From JBDHWG01 sp046328525 (GTDB taxonomy: Bacteria; Chloroflexota; Anaerolineae; Epilineales; JAHCIE01): a stretch of 64,000 nucleotides of DNA. The DNA is taken from assembly GCA_046328525.1 (NCBI GenBank), contig JAXLWK010000003.1, positions 744,001-808,000 on the forward strand, read 5' to 3'. Shown in pieces: positions 40,021 to 49,009 of the stretch. Each line of letters starts with the position of its first letter. Position 1 is the first letter of the stretch. Under the pieces are notes generated by a model. That model did not search any database. It was not told where the DNA came from and saw only the letters and a list, made by a program, of their open reading frames with translations. The position numbers were made by a program, and so were the translations under genes.

Positions 40021-41460
40021 GTGTGGAAAACCCTAACGTCCCTGCTCGCCGCCGTCTGCCTCGCCGCGCTCCTGGCCGCCTGCCAGGCCGGCGCGCAGCG
40101 GCCCGTCGCCGATTCTCGCCCAAGCGCCGCGCCGACGCGGGTTGGCCCGGCGACCCTGTTGCCCGCTCAGCCGGGCGCGACCAGCGCGTCCACGCCGACC
40201 GCCCCACCGCCCCAGGCTGCCTCGCCGGCGGCGGGCACGCCGCCGCCGGGCTGGACCCGCTTCACCACGGCCGACGGTCTGCCCTCGGACCACACGCTGA
40301 CCGTCGCCGTGAATGCCCTGGCGATTCCCACGAACGAGCGCGTCTGCGCCGACGCCAGCTACCCCTTCGACGGCTCGGTCTGGGTCGGCTCCGACGCTGG
40401 CGCAGCGTGGTGGAACGGCAGCCGCTGGAGCGCCATCACCCGCGCGAGCAGCGGCGGGAACCTGGTCGGCGACAGGGTGCAGGCGTTCACGTTTGGCCCG
40501 CGCCTGCGCGTCTTCTTCGGCACCAGCGCCGGCCTGAGCACGTTCTGTCCCAACGGCCACGACCCGAATGGGCAGGCCGCGCCGTGGAGCCTGGGGGTCC
40601 CGTGGACGCTGCCCACCACCTCCATCCAGGCAGCCACCCGGATCGGGAACACGCACTGGTTCGGCCTGGCGACTGGCGCCCTTGCCATGTACCAGGGCCG
40701 CAGCTACAACCACCTGTTCACCCCGTCGGAGGGGCTGGGGGCGGCGGACGTGCGCGCCCTCGCCGGCGACCAGATTAGCAGCCGCATGTGGGTGGGGACG
40801 TGGGGCGGCGGGGTGACAACGCTCATTGGCTCCACCACCGTCTGGAACGTGGGGACGACGTACAACACCACGAACTCTGCGATTGGCGGCAACCGCGTCA
40901 CGGCGTTGGCCGTGGTTCCGCGACCGCAGCAGGCCGTCACGTTGTGGATCGGCCTTGCGCCGGAGGGATCGTCCGGGAAGCCAGGCGGTGTCAGCCGCTA
41001 CGACGAGACCGCCGCGCCGGGCGCACAGTGGACGACGTTCACGGCCGAGGGCGGGGCTTTGCCGTCCGACGACGTGCGGGCGGTGGCCGTGGACAAAAGC
41101 GGCGACGTGTGGGTCGGTACGGCCCACGGCCTCGCCCGCTGCCTGGCGCCATGCGCCGGCGGTGGCACATGGCTGAAGTACACGGCCGCAACGACGGGCG
41201 GCGGCCTGGCGAGTGACGACGTGACGGGCATCGCCGTCGCGCCGGATGGGACGCGCTGGTTCAGCACCGGCGGCGGCGTCTCGCGCCTGGTGGGGACGCC
41301 GCCGCCGCCCTCCGCCACCGCCACCCCGACGGCCGCCGTAACTCTCACCGCGACCGTGCCCCCCACGCGCACCGCCACCCCCACGCACACCGCCACCCCC
41401 ACGACAGCGCCGCCCCAATACAACGTGTACCTGCCACACATTCAACGAGCCGTCGGATGA
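40021..41460 (+). CDS. Propeller-repeat lipoprotein
   Basis: 479 residues from a GTG at 40021. Lipobox LAALLAAC at ~14-21, then a Pro/Ala linker. The body contains several units of the two-component-regulator propeller type, e.g. WTRFTTADGLPSDHTLTV, WTTFTAEGGALPSDDVRAVA and GDVWVGTAHGLARC, so a beta-propeller outside the cell is expected. There are no kinase or membrane domains after it, unlike the hybrid sensors that usually carry this fold. A Thr/Pro repeat precedes the C-terminal YNVYLPHIQRAVG, a Chloroflexota tail. The longer reading into upstream sequence is a shadow. Confidence 0.8.
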   Translation: MWKTLTSLLAAVCLAALLAACQAGAQRPVADSRPSAAPTRVGPATLLPAQPGATSASTPTAPPPQAASPAAGTPPPGWTRFTTADGLPSDHTLTVAVNALAIPTNERVCADASYPFDGSVWVGSDAGAAWWNGSRWSAITRASSGGNLVGDRVQAFTFGPRLRVFFGTSAGLSTFCPNGHDPNGQAAPWSLGVPWTLPTTSIQAATRIGNTHWFGLATGALAMYQGRSYNHLFTPSEGLGAADVRALAGDQISSRMWVGTWGGGVTTLIGSTTVWNVGTTYNTTNSAIGGNRVTALAVVPRPQQAVTLWIGLAPEGSSGKPGGVSRYDETAAPGAQWTTFTAEGGALPSDDVRAVAVDKSGDVWVGTAHGLARCLAPCAGGGTWLKYTAATTGGGLASDDVTGIAVAPDGTRWFSTGGGVSRLVGTPPPPSATATPTAAVTLTATVPPTRTATPTHTATPTTAPPQYNVYLPHIQRAVG

Positions 41461-41571
41461 ATCAGGAGGGGCGGGTTTGAAACCCGCCCCTCCCCCCCTG
41501 TCTTCCCGCCCCCCTGCCCGTCTACCTCGACTGCGCCTACCTGTCATGCCTCTGGTCGCCCAAAACGTCTC

Positions 41572-42456
41572 TCAGACGCGGCGCCCGCCGCTCTCGCCCA
41601 GGGTCACGATCTCGCCCGCGCGCACCACCCGCACGCTCGGCGTCTCGGCCGTCGCGTACAGCCGGCGCTGCAAGTCTTCGCCATCCATGACCGGCTCACC
41701 GGCGAGGCCGACGATGATGTCGCCGACCAACAGCCCCGACTCCTCGGCCAGGCTCGCCGGCAGCACCTCGCCGAGCATCACACCGCTCGGCTGGCCGACG
41801 CGCTCGGCCCACGCCGGTGGCAGCGGCACAGCCCAGCCGCGGACACCGAGCGACGGCTTGCGGCTGGACTCGCCTAGCCAGCCCGCCAGGGCCACCTGCG
41901 CGACGTGCGTCGGGACCGCCAGGGCCACGCCAGGGGTGAGAATCATGCTCGTCAGCCCCAGGACTCGCCCGTGGGCGTCGGCCAGCGGGCCGCCGGAGTT
42001 CCCTGGATACACGTCAATGTCCGCCTCGACCAGCTCGCGCCCCCCGCGCATCGTGCGCCCGATAGCGCTGATGATGCCAAGCGTGACAGCGCCCTCGACA
42101 CCGAGCGGGTTGCCGACGGCGAGCACGAGCTGCCCCACCGCCATGCGCCGCGAGTCGCCTGGCAGCGCTGCCGGCAGGTCCTGCGCATCCATCTTCAGCG
42201 CCGCCAGATCGAGCGTTTTGTCGCGCCCAATCACGCGGGCATCCAGCGTTCGCCCATCGGCCAGGCTCACGCGCGCCTTGTCCCGTCGCGCCACGTGATC
42301 GTTGGTCAGAATGATGCCGTCCGGCCGCCAGATCACGCCCGAGCCGCTCCCGTTCCACTGTCCCCGCACCCCGACCAGGCTCTGCCGCAGCCGCGCGGCC
42401 ACCTGCGCAATCTCCCCCGCCACACCCGGCAGTGTTTCCAATCTTGCGCTGACCAT
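41572..42456 (-). CDS. Cytosolic HtrA-like serine protease with PDZ (A)
   Basis: 294 residues without a signal peptide. Triad: LTNDHVARR (His), KTLDLAALK (Asp), YPGNSGGPLAD (Ser). A PDZ domain with LAEESGLLVGDIIVGLAGEP follows. It is second after a paralog at 42490-43404 on the same strand, separated by 33 bases. It lacks any export signal, so it probably acts inside the cell or is a pseudo-secreted remnant. The two probably form an operon downstream of the LuxR response regulator gene but after a terminator (43529-43556). Confidence 0.88.
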   Translation of the reverse strand: MVSARLETLPGVAGEIAQVAARLRQSLVGVRGQWNGSGSGVIWRPDGIILTNDHVARRDKARVSLADGRTLDARVIGRDKTLDLAALKMDAQDLPAALPGDSRRMAVGQLVLAVGNPLGVEGAVTLGIISAIGRTMRGGRELVEADIDVYPGNSGGPLADAHGRVLGLTSMILTPGVALAVPTHVAQVALAGWLGESSRKPSLGVRGWAVPLPPAWAERVGQPSGVMLGEVLPASLAEESGLLVGDIIVGLAGEPVMDGEDLQRRLYATAETPSVRVVRAGEIVTLGESGGRRV

Positions 42457-42489
42457 GCTCCGCTCCTTGACCCACGCTCAGACGGCTGA

Positions 42490-43404
42490 TTACTCCCGCT
42501 CGCCGACGACGACGCTCGCAGTCTGCTTCTGCCCGCCGCGGATGATCTCCAACGGCGTAGCCTGGCCGACGCGCTCGCCGCTCAGTTCGCCTTGCAGCTC
42601 CTCCATGTCCGGTGTCGGCTGGCCGGCCACGCCGACGATGATGTCGCCCAGCATCAGCCCCCCGCTCTCCGCCGGGCTGCCCGGCTCGACGCCCAGCACC
42701 AGCAGGCCGGACGCCTGCTCGCGGCCGAGCGTGCTCTGAAGCTGCGGCGGCAGCGGCACGGGCTGGAGGCCGACGCCAAGATAGCCACGGCGCACGCGCC
42801 CTGTTGTCGTCAGCGCCTCGACCACGCGCCGCAGCGTCCCGACGCCAATCGCCGTGCTGATGCCCCGCGCCAGGTGCGAGCTGTTCAGGCCGATGATCTG
42901 CCCCCGTGCGTCCACCAGCGCCCCGCCCGAGAAGCCGGGGTAGAGGGTGACATCGGTCTGGATGATGTCGAGGGACTGGCCGCGCCGCGTCTGGGTCGGC
43001 GTGAACGCGCTGACGATGCCGATGGTCGCCATCGGGCGGTCGCTCGGCCGCGCCACGGCCAGGACGAGTTGCCCCACCCCCACTTCGGCTACCTGCCCCC
43101 ACGCCGCCGGGGTCAGCGTCTCACCCTGGACGCGCAGCACGGCCAGATCGCTGTTCGGGTCGCGGCCGACAAGCTGCGCCTGGACGGCGCGACCATCCGG
43201 CAGTCCCACCTTGATGTTGTCCTCGCGCTGCACGACGTGGTCCGCCGTGACGATCAACCCATCCGCCGACCACACAATGCCCGACGCCGTCTGCCGGTCC
43301 CGGGCGTCCACCTGGACGATGGACTTCTCGGCGGACGCGACGATGTTAACCAGGTCATCCGACAGGCTGCTGAGCACACTTCCGACTGTTCCTTGAGCAG
43401 ACAT
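42490..43404 (-). CDS. Cytosolic HtrA-like serine protease with PDZ (B)
   Basis: 304 residues, paralog of the gene at 41572-42456. Triad: VTADHVVQR (His), NSDLAVLRV (Asp), YPGFSGGALVD (Ser, Phe replacing the Asn of GNSGG). PDZ: SPAESGGLMLGDIIVGVAGQP. The ATG at 43404 has GGGAGGA upstream and was preferred to one 11 codons earlier. No signal peptide or membrane span. The Phe before the catalytic Ser changes the oxyanion loop and may lower or shift activity. Confidence 0.88.
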   Translation of the reverse strand: MSAQGTVGSVLSSLSDDLVNIVASAEKSIVQVDARDRQTASGIVWSADGLIVTADHVVQREDNIKVGLPDGRAVQAQLVGRDPNSDLAVLRVQGETLTPAAWGQVAEVGVGQLVLAVARPSDRPMATIGIVSAFTPTQTRRGQSLDIIQTDVTLYPGFSGGALVDARGQIIGLNSSHLARGISTAIGVGTLRRVVEALTTTGRVRRGYLGVGLQPVPLPPQLQSTLGREQASGLLVLGVEPGSPAESGGLMLGDIIVGVAGQPTPDMEELQGELSGERVGQATPLEIIRGGQKQTASVVVGERE

Positions 43405-43528
43405 TCGCTTCCTCCCAACTGGTTTCATGTCTCCCACGGCGGCGCCCGCCGTGGCTCGTCTGTCTGCTCACAGTGTAGCCCGCTTCCCGCGCCGCCGCAT
43501 CCGTCGCTCGAGCAGTTTGGGAACTAGA

Positions 43529-43556
43529 AAACCGGGTAGGTCGAAACCTACCCGGT
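43529..43556 (-). terminator. Terminator of the LuxR response regulator
   Basis: AACCGGGTAGGT and ACCTACCCGGTT form a perfect 12-base stem with a four-base loop. It lies 39 bases after the stop at 43596; TTCTAGTT follows on the minus strand. Confidence 0.85.
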
Positions 43557-43595
43557 TGGGATCTCGCACGATTTATGGTATGTGATGCGCAAGCG

Positions 43596-44234
43596 CTACA
43601 GTGGCACAAGCCCCTGGCGCACCGCGATGCTCACCGCCTCGGTGCGGCTGCCCGCGCCGAGCTTGCCGAGGATCGCGCCGATATGGAACTTGACGGTGTG
43701 CTCGCTGATACCCAGGCGCACGGCGATGGCCTTGTTGGTCAGGCCCTCCACCATCAGCCGCAGCACCTCTCGTTCGCGCGGCGTCAGCGTCTCCGGCGGC
43801 GGTGTCGGCGTGGGCTGGCGCTGGAGCCGCTGCAAGAGGTTGGCCGCCGCGAGGGGATCCAGCACGACGCCGCCCTGCCGCACGGTGCGGATCGCCTGGC
43901 CCAGCTCGGCCGCCGTCACGCGGCGCGGGAGATAGCCACGCGCGCCCGCCTGAAGCGCCGCGACGCTGTCCTGGCCGTCCTCCTGGTCGCTCAGGGCAAT
44001 CACCAGGAGTGACGGCGCTTGCTCCCGCAGCCACCACAGAAGTTGTAACGCGACATCGCCGGCCATCTGGAGGTCCAGCAACGCCAGATCCGGCTTATCG
44101 CGGCCCAGGGCAACTCCCAGGCTGTCCAGGTCCTCGACCTGGCCGACGACATCCCCCTCGCCGCTGGCTTCGGCCAGCACCCGCGCCCCCTCGGCAATCA
44201 TCGGGGCGTCGGTGATGATCAGAAGCCTGGTCAC
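43596..44234 (-). CDS. NarL/LuxR-type response regulator
   Basis: 212 residues. Receiver: LIITDAPMIAE (acidic pocket), DLALLDLQMAG (phospho-acceptor Asp ~54), with Arg replacing the usual Lys in GYLPRRV. A Pro-rich linker precedes the LuxR HTH: LTPREREVLRLMVEGLTNK and AIAVRLGISEHTVKFHIGAI. No sensor kinase is nearby. The stop of the histidine phosphatase lies 13 bases upstream, so both share a transcript. The Lys-to-Arg change may alter switching but is seen in orphan regulators. Confidence 0.92.
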   Translation of the reverse strand: MTRLLIITDAPMIAEGARVLAEASGEGDVVGQVEDLDSLGVALGRDKPDLALLDLQMAGDVALQLLWWLREQAPSLLVIALSDQEDGQDSVAALQAGARGYLPRRVTAAELGQAIRTVRQGGVVLDPLAAANLLQRLQRQPTPTPPPETLTPREREVLRLMVEGLTNKAIAVRLGISEHTVKFHIGAILGKLGAGSRTEAVSIAVRQGLVPL

Positions 44235-44247
44235 GCGCTCACGCCTT

Positions 44248-44817
44248 CTAGACGACCTTCCCGCCGGCGGCCCAGGCCGGGGCAGGCGCTTCGGCCATAA
44301 TGTTGGGCTGGAAGATGAACAACGCCTCCCACGGCCGGCCCGGCTCGCCGCGCACCTGCCACACCCCGCCGGTAGGAATTACGTTGCCGCCGGAGAACTT
44401 GAAGCGCGTCAGGTCAACGCGGCCCTCGCTCACCCACTCCAGCAGCTCCTTCAAAGGGCTGCCGTGGCTGACGAGGGCGATAACGGCCGGGCCATCGGCC
44501 ACCTCGCGCTCCCACAGGGCGCGCACCCGGGCACGCACACCCTCGACAGGCTCGCCGCGGCGGTGCTCAGCCAGGCCCGCATCCACGACGGGCGTCAGGC
44601 CCAGCCGCTCGGCGAGGGCGCACGCCGTCTCCGACGTGCGGTCCAGCGGCGAATGCACGACGCGCTGGATGCCACGGCCGGCCAGGAAGTCGGCGACCTG
44701 CCGCGCCTCGCGGCGGCCATCGGGCGACAGCGGCGGGCCGGGCGCAACATCGTAGGCGATGCCGGTGCCCATCTGGGGCGCAGCGTGGCGGATGAGGTAA
44801 AACGTTTTCTCAGGCAT
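44248..44817 (-). CDS. Histidine phosphatase family protein
   Basis: 189 residues of the phosphoglycerate-mutase-like phosphatases. The catalytic His is in FYLIRHAAP at the N-terminus and SPLDRTSETACALAERLGL, followed by VIALVSHGSPLKELLEW with the second His. Substrate cannot be told. The ATG at 44817 has AGAGGA upstream. It shares a transcript with the LuxR response regulator, and its start region is divergent from the GT39-like genes. Confidence 0.9.
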   Translation of the reverse strand: MPEKTFYLIRHAAPQMGTGIAYDVAPGPPLSPDGRREARQVADFLAGRGIQRVVHSPLDRTSETACALAERLGLTPVVDAGLAEHRRGEPVEGVRARVRALWEREVADGPAVIALVSHGSPLKELLEWVSEGRVDLTRFKFSGGNVIPTGGVWQVRGEPGRPWEALFIFQPNIMAEAPAPAWAAGGKVV

Positions 44818-44873
44818 GAGTCCTCTTGAGCCAGGGATGTTCGCTAGATTGAATGATAGGCCAGGCCAGATGT

Positions 44874-44902
44874 TTGGCAATCCGGGGGCCGCATACTATA
44901 AT
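44874..44902 (+). promoter_or_regulatory. Promoter of the GT39-like gene pair
   Basis: TTGGCA (44874-44879), 17-base spacer and a perfect TATAAT (44897-44902), 43 bases before the ATG at 44945. It shows that the longer reading frame from 44816 is not used. Confidence 0.8.
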
Positions 44903-44944
44903 GTGCGCCTGTGGGGCGGCCCATGGGCCGACCCCGGAGTTGAC

Positions 44945-46999
44945 ATGCCACCTGGCCCGCCTGCCTACTCTTCGGATACTGCCCAGCCTACACACGCCCC
45001 CGCCGCACAGCCACAGAGTCGCGCCCATGTCATCGGGCTTGGGCTACTCGCGCTGCTGGGGTTGCTGGCGGTTGGGCTGGCGCTGCGCCTGTATCGCCCC
45101 ACAGACTACCCGTTCGCGCTGAATTTCGACGAGGGGCACGAAGCCCTGGATGCGCTCAGAATACTGGACGGCTGGCGGCCGGTGTTCTTACCTACCAACA
45201 ATGGCCGCGAGCCGCTGTTCATGTATCTCATGGCGGCGGTCATGGCTGTGTTCGGCCCGACGCCCCTGGCCGTCCGATTGACTAGCATCTTCAGCGGTGT
45301 TGCCGTCATCGGCGCGCAGTACGTGTTCGTCCAGGCGCTACCTGTGCCGCGCCCGCGCCTGACCGCACTGGTCAGCGCCGCCATCGTCGCCCTCGGCTTC
45401 TGGCCGCTGGCCCAGTCCCACCAGGCGCTGCGCTCGATTCTTCTGCCGCTGTGGGTCGCGCTCCTCCTCTGGGCGTGGTGGCGCGCCCTCGCGTCGGGCG
45501 AAGGGGCAGCCGATCGCCAGCGCGCCTGGCTGTGGTCGGCGGTGGCCGGCGTGTTCCTGGCGGCGGCCCTGCACACCTATCTCTCAGCGCGGCTCCTCCC
45601 CGCCGCCATCGTCGTCTCCGCCGTCTTCACCGCCCTGCGCCGCCGCCAGGCCGCGCCCCTGCTGCGCCTGGCAATAGCCCTTGCCGTCGCCGGTCTGCTG
45701 TTTCTGCCCCAGGCGCTCTACTTCCTGAACAATCCAGAGGCGTTGAGCGAGCGCACCAACCAGGTGTCACTCTTGAGCGCCGAGGTCAACCACGGCGACC
45801 TGCCCGCCGCCCTCGTGCGCAGCGCCCGCAGCCTGCTCCTGGCCGCCAATGTGCGCGGCAGCCTGGAGTGGTCCGAGAACCTGCGCGGCCGGCCCATCTT
45901 TGATCCGTTCATGGGTCTCGCCTTCCTCGGTGGCGTCGGGCTGCTCGTCTACGATCTCGTCGGACGGCGCCGGCGACTGGCCCAGGACGCGGCGGTCTTG
46001 CTCGCGGCGACGTTCCTGGTGGCCCTGCTCCCCTCCTGGCTCAGCGAGGACGCCCCGAGCTACATTCGCCTCACCGCCACCTGGCCGGTGCTGTTCCTGC
46101 TGCCCGCGTGGGCGTTGGAGCGCGGCGGCGACTGGCTCGACGGCCGAACGCCACGGCGCGTCGGGGGCGCGGCAATCGCGGCCGTCGTTGTCGTGAGCGG
46201 TGTCTGGTCGGTGTACGATTATTATGTCGCCTACCCGGCGCGGCTCGCCGAGGCCGGCGTCTACGCCGACGGCGGGTTCGAGCGCGGCGAACAGGTGGCG
46301 GCCCTGACGGCCGAGGGCGCGACGTATGTCTCGTCGGCTGTCGGGAATCAGGCCCTCGTCAGGTTCCTCACCGTCGAGCAGCCCCCCATCGCCTTCGACC
46401 CGCGCGCGGGGCTGGTGCTGCCACCATCGGGTGAGGCGCGCTATGCCTGGGAAGCGGCAGAGAGCCAGGCCGCCGCAGACTTCGGGAAGCGCTGGCCGGG
46501 CGCGGCGCGGGCAGATGTGCGCAACAGCCACGGCGACCTGTCGCTCATCGTCTTTCGTCTCTCGCCCGCCGACTTACCCGCCGCGCTGTCGTCCTCGGCG
46601 TCCAACACGGCGGCGTTCGGCGATGCGATCCAGCCCGACGGCCTGCTCATGAAAGGGATGACCGCCGCGCCGGGCGGCAAGCTCGCCCTCACCCTGGCGT
46701 GGCGCGCCCTCGCGCCCGTGGACGGCAACCTGCACTTTTTCGTGCACCTGGTGGACGCCCAGGGCCGCACGCTCGGCCAGTTTGACGGCCCGCCCCTTAG
46801 CGGCAGTTATCCGCCCTCGCGCTGGGCGCCGGGTGAGCGCATCATTCAGAGCGTCGAGATTCCCGTCGCCAAAGACGCCCCGCCCGGACCGGCGACCGTG
46901 CGCGTCGGCTGGTACGACTGGCAGACCGGCGAGCGGCTGCCCCTCGCCGGCGCCCCCGATAACGCGCTGGACGTCGCCAGCGTCGAGGTGAAACCATGA
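44945..46999 (+). CDS. Membrane glycosyltransferase, GT39/ArnT-like (copy 1)
   Basis: 684 residues. FALNFDEGHEALDALRIL (~60-77) has the Asp-Glu signature of the PMT/ArnT (GT-C) fold, followed by WRPVFLPTNNGREPLFMYLM. About 11-12 membrane spans lie from ~30 to ~430, then an extracytoplasmic part, and a C-terminal beta-sandwich-like domain with NLHFFVHLVDAQGRTLGQFD and VRVGWYDWQTGERLPLAG. The family transfers sugars from polyprenyl-phosphate carriers to lipids or proteins. The ATG at 44945 fits the promoter. Forms a tandem pair with the next gene (ATGA overlap). Confidence 0.87.
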   Translation: MPPGPPAYSSDTAQPTHAPAAQPQSRAHVIGLGLLALLGLLAVGLALRLYRPTDYPFALNFDEGHEALDALRILDGWRPVFLPTNNGREPLFMYLMAAVMAVFGPTPLAVRLTSIFSGVAVIGAQYVFVQALPVPRPRLTALVSAAIVALGFWPLAQSHQALRSILLPLWVALLLWAWWRALASGEGAADRQRAWLWSAVAGVFLAAALHTYLSARLLPAAIVVSAVFTALRRRQAAPLLRLAIALAVAGLLFLPQALYFLNNPEALSERTNQVSLLSAEVNHGDLPAALVRSARSLLLAANVRGSLEWSENLRGRPIFDPFMGLAFLGGVGLLVYDLVGRRRRLAQDAAVLLAATFLVALLPSWLSEDAPSYIRLTATWPVLFLLPAWALERGGDWLDGRTPRRVGGAAIAAVVVVSGVWSVYDYYVAYPARLAEAGVYADGGFERGEQVAALTAEGATYVSSAVGNQALVRFLTVEQPPIAFDPRAGLVLPPSGEARYAWEAAESQAAADFGKRWPGAARADVRNSHGDLSLIVFRLSPADLPAALSSSASNTAAFGDAIQPDGLLMKGMTAAPGGKLALTLAWRALAPVDGNLHFFVHLVDAQGRTLGQFDGPPLSGSYPPSRWAPGERIIQSVEIPVAKDAPPGPATVRVGWYDWQTGERLPLAGAPDNALDVASVEVKP

Positions 47000-48987
47000 G
47001 CGCCCTCTCCTCCCGCCGCGCCTGGACCATCGTCCTGGCGCTGCTGGGCATCATCGCCCTCGGCGCTGTCTTGCGTCTGTATAGGCTCGGCCAGGTACCC
47101 TTCGGGATGCACCCCGACGAGGCCCACTACGCCCTGGACGCCGTCGCCATCCAGAACGGCTGGCGGCCGATCTTCCTGCCGGCCAACAACGGGCGCGAGC
47201 CACTGTTCGTCTACTTCATGGCGCTCCTGTTTACGCTGCTTGGCCCGACGCTGTGGACGGCGCGCTTCGCCGGCGCGGTCGTCGGCGTCCTTATGATCCC
47301 GGCCCAGTACCTTTTTGCCCGCAGCCTCCCGCTACCGCGCCCGCGTATCGTCGGCCTCATCAGCGCCGCCCTCATCGCGTTCACCTTCTGGACGGTCTCG
47401 CAGTCGCACCAGGCCCTGCGGGCCGGGCTGCTGCCCGTCTGGGTCGCGTTGATGGCGTGGGCGTGGTGGAAAACCGCCGGCGACACCGAGGAGCGCGGCG
47501 TCACGCAGCGCGGTCTGCTCTGGTCCGTCATCACCGGGCTAATCCTCGCCGCCGCCGTCTACACCCACCTGTCGGCGCGGCTGATGCCGCCCATCCTCAT
47601 CGGCTCGGCGCTCTGGCTCGCGTGGCGCCGCCGCACCACCGCCCCCCTGGTCTACCTGGCCGTGGCGCTGGTCCTGGCGGGCGTCCTCTCCATTCCGCTG
47701 CTGCTGTACTTCCGCGACAACCCGGAGATGGCGAACCTTCGCACCGGCGAGGTTTCGGTCCTCAACCCCGATGTCAACAAAGGCAACCTGCCCCTGACCC
47801 TGCTCCGCAACGCCTGGGGCATCCTGCTCATGACCAACGTGCGCGGCACGACCTCGTGGCTGGAGAACCTGCGCGGGCGGCCCGTGTTCGACCCGCTCAT
47901 GGGGATCGCGTTCCTGGCCGGCGTCGTCCTCCTCGTCCGCGACCTGCTCAACAGGCGCGGCGAGAAGCCCCAGTCCGCCGCCGTCCTGCTCGTTCTGGTG
48001 TACATTTTCCAGGTCATGCCGTCCTGGCTGAGCGCGGGCGCACCGAGCTATGGGCGCGTCAACGGCGCGTGGGCCGTCCTGTTTCTCCTGCCGGCGTGGG
48101 CGCTAGAGCGGGGGGAGGCGTGGCTCTCGCGGCGCGCGGGGACGCGCGTCGCCACGGCCGCCGTCGTCGTTCTCCTGGCGATCAGCGGCGTTTGGTCCAT
48201 GGCCGACTTCTTCGGCCAGTACGCCAACGCGCCGGAGGTGTACGACGTCTTCTTCGGCCCCTCGATGGAGCGGGCGCGGCAAATCGCCGCCGTCGCCCCC
48301 AACGCCGCCACCTATATGTCGCCGACGCTGGGGAATCAGTCCGTGATCCGTTTCAACAACGTGCAAAACGAGCCGGATGTGTTCGATGCGCGCTACGGCC
48401 TCGTTCTGCCGCCGTCCGGCGACGCGCAGTACCTGTTCGACCCGGCCGACGCCAAAGACGCCGACGCCTTCGGCAAGCGCTGGGCCGGGCTGGCGCGCAC
48501 GGAGCTGAGGAACAGCCGCGACGAGCTGTCCCTCATCGTCTATCATCTGCCAGCGGACAGGCGGCCGGTCATCGCCACGCCATCGGCCGCCGACCATCCC
48601 ACCTTCGCCGACAACATGCGCCTCATCAACAGCGAGATCGCGCCAGCGAGCGTCGCCCCCGGCAAAACAGCCACGGTCACGCTTGCCTGGGAAGCCCGCG
48701 CGCCGACGGAGACGGACCTGAACCTGTTCGTTCACGTCGTGGACGCCGCAGGCCGCACGGTCGGCCAGTCCGACGGCCCACCCCTCAACGGCAGCCTGCC
48801 GACCACCGACTGGAAGACGGGCGAGACGATCATCCAGCGCGTGGACGTGCCCATCGCCAAAGACGCGGGGGGCGGCCGGGCGCGTGTCGAGATCGGCTGG
48901 TACGACTGGCGCAGCGGCGAGCGCCTCCCCATTCAAGGCGCGGACGGAAACTCCGTCCAGGTCGGCGAAATCAATATTGGGCCATAA
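46996..48987 (+). CDS. Membrane glycosyltransferase, GT39/ArnT-like (copy 2)
   Basis: 663-residue paralog of the preceding protein. FGMHPDEAHYALDAVAIQ with the Asp-Glu pair, WRPIFLPANNGREPLFVYFM, a similar set of membrane spans and the same C-terminal domain (NLFVHVVDAAGRTVGQSD, VEIGWYDWRSGERLPIQG). The two copies share clear block similarity along the full length, so they arose by tandem duplication. The start overlaps the previous stop as ATGA. Acceptor and donor unknown; a role in exopolysaccharide or protein glycosylation is inferred. Confidence 0.87.
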   Translation: MSALSSRRAWTIVLALLGIIALGAVLRLYRLGQVPFGMHPDEAHYALDAVAIQNGWRPIFLPANNGREPLFVYFMALLFTLLGPTLWTARFAGAVVGVLMIPAQYLFARSLPLPRPRIVGLISAALIAFTFWTVSQSHQALRAGLLPVWVALMAWAWWKTAGDTEERGVTQRGLLWSVITGLILAAAVYTHLSARLMPPILIGSALWLAWRRRTTAPLVYLAVALVLAGVLSIPLLLYFRDNPEMANLRTGEVSVLNPDVNKGNLPLTLLRNAWGILLMTNVRGTTSWLENLRGRPVFDPLMGIAFLAGVVLLVRDLLNRRGEKPQSAAVLLVLVYIFQVMPSWLSAGAPSYGRVNGAWAVLFLLPAWALERGEAWLSRRAGTRVATAAVVVLLAISGVWSMADFFGQYANAPEVYDVFFGPSMERARQIAAVAPNAATYMSPTLGNQSVIRFNNVQNEPDVFDARYGLVLPPSGDAQYLFDPADAKDADAFGKRWAGLARTELRNSRDELSLIVYHLPADRRPVIATPSAADHPTFADNMRLINSEIAPASVAPGKTATVTLAWEARAPTETDLNLFVHVVDAAGRTVGQSDGPPLNGSLPTTDWKTGETIIQRVDVPIAKDAGGGRARVEIGWYDWRSGERLPIQGADGNSVQVGEINIGP

Positions 48988-49009
48988 TCATCCACAAACA
49001 CGAGGTTCC

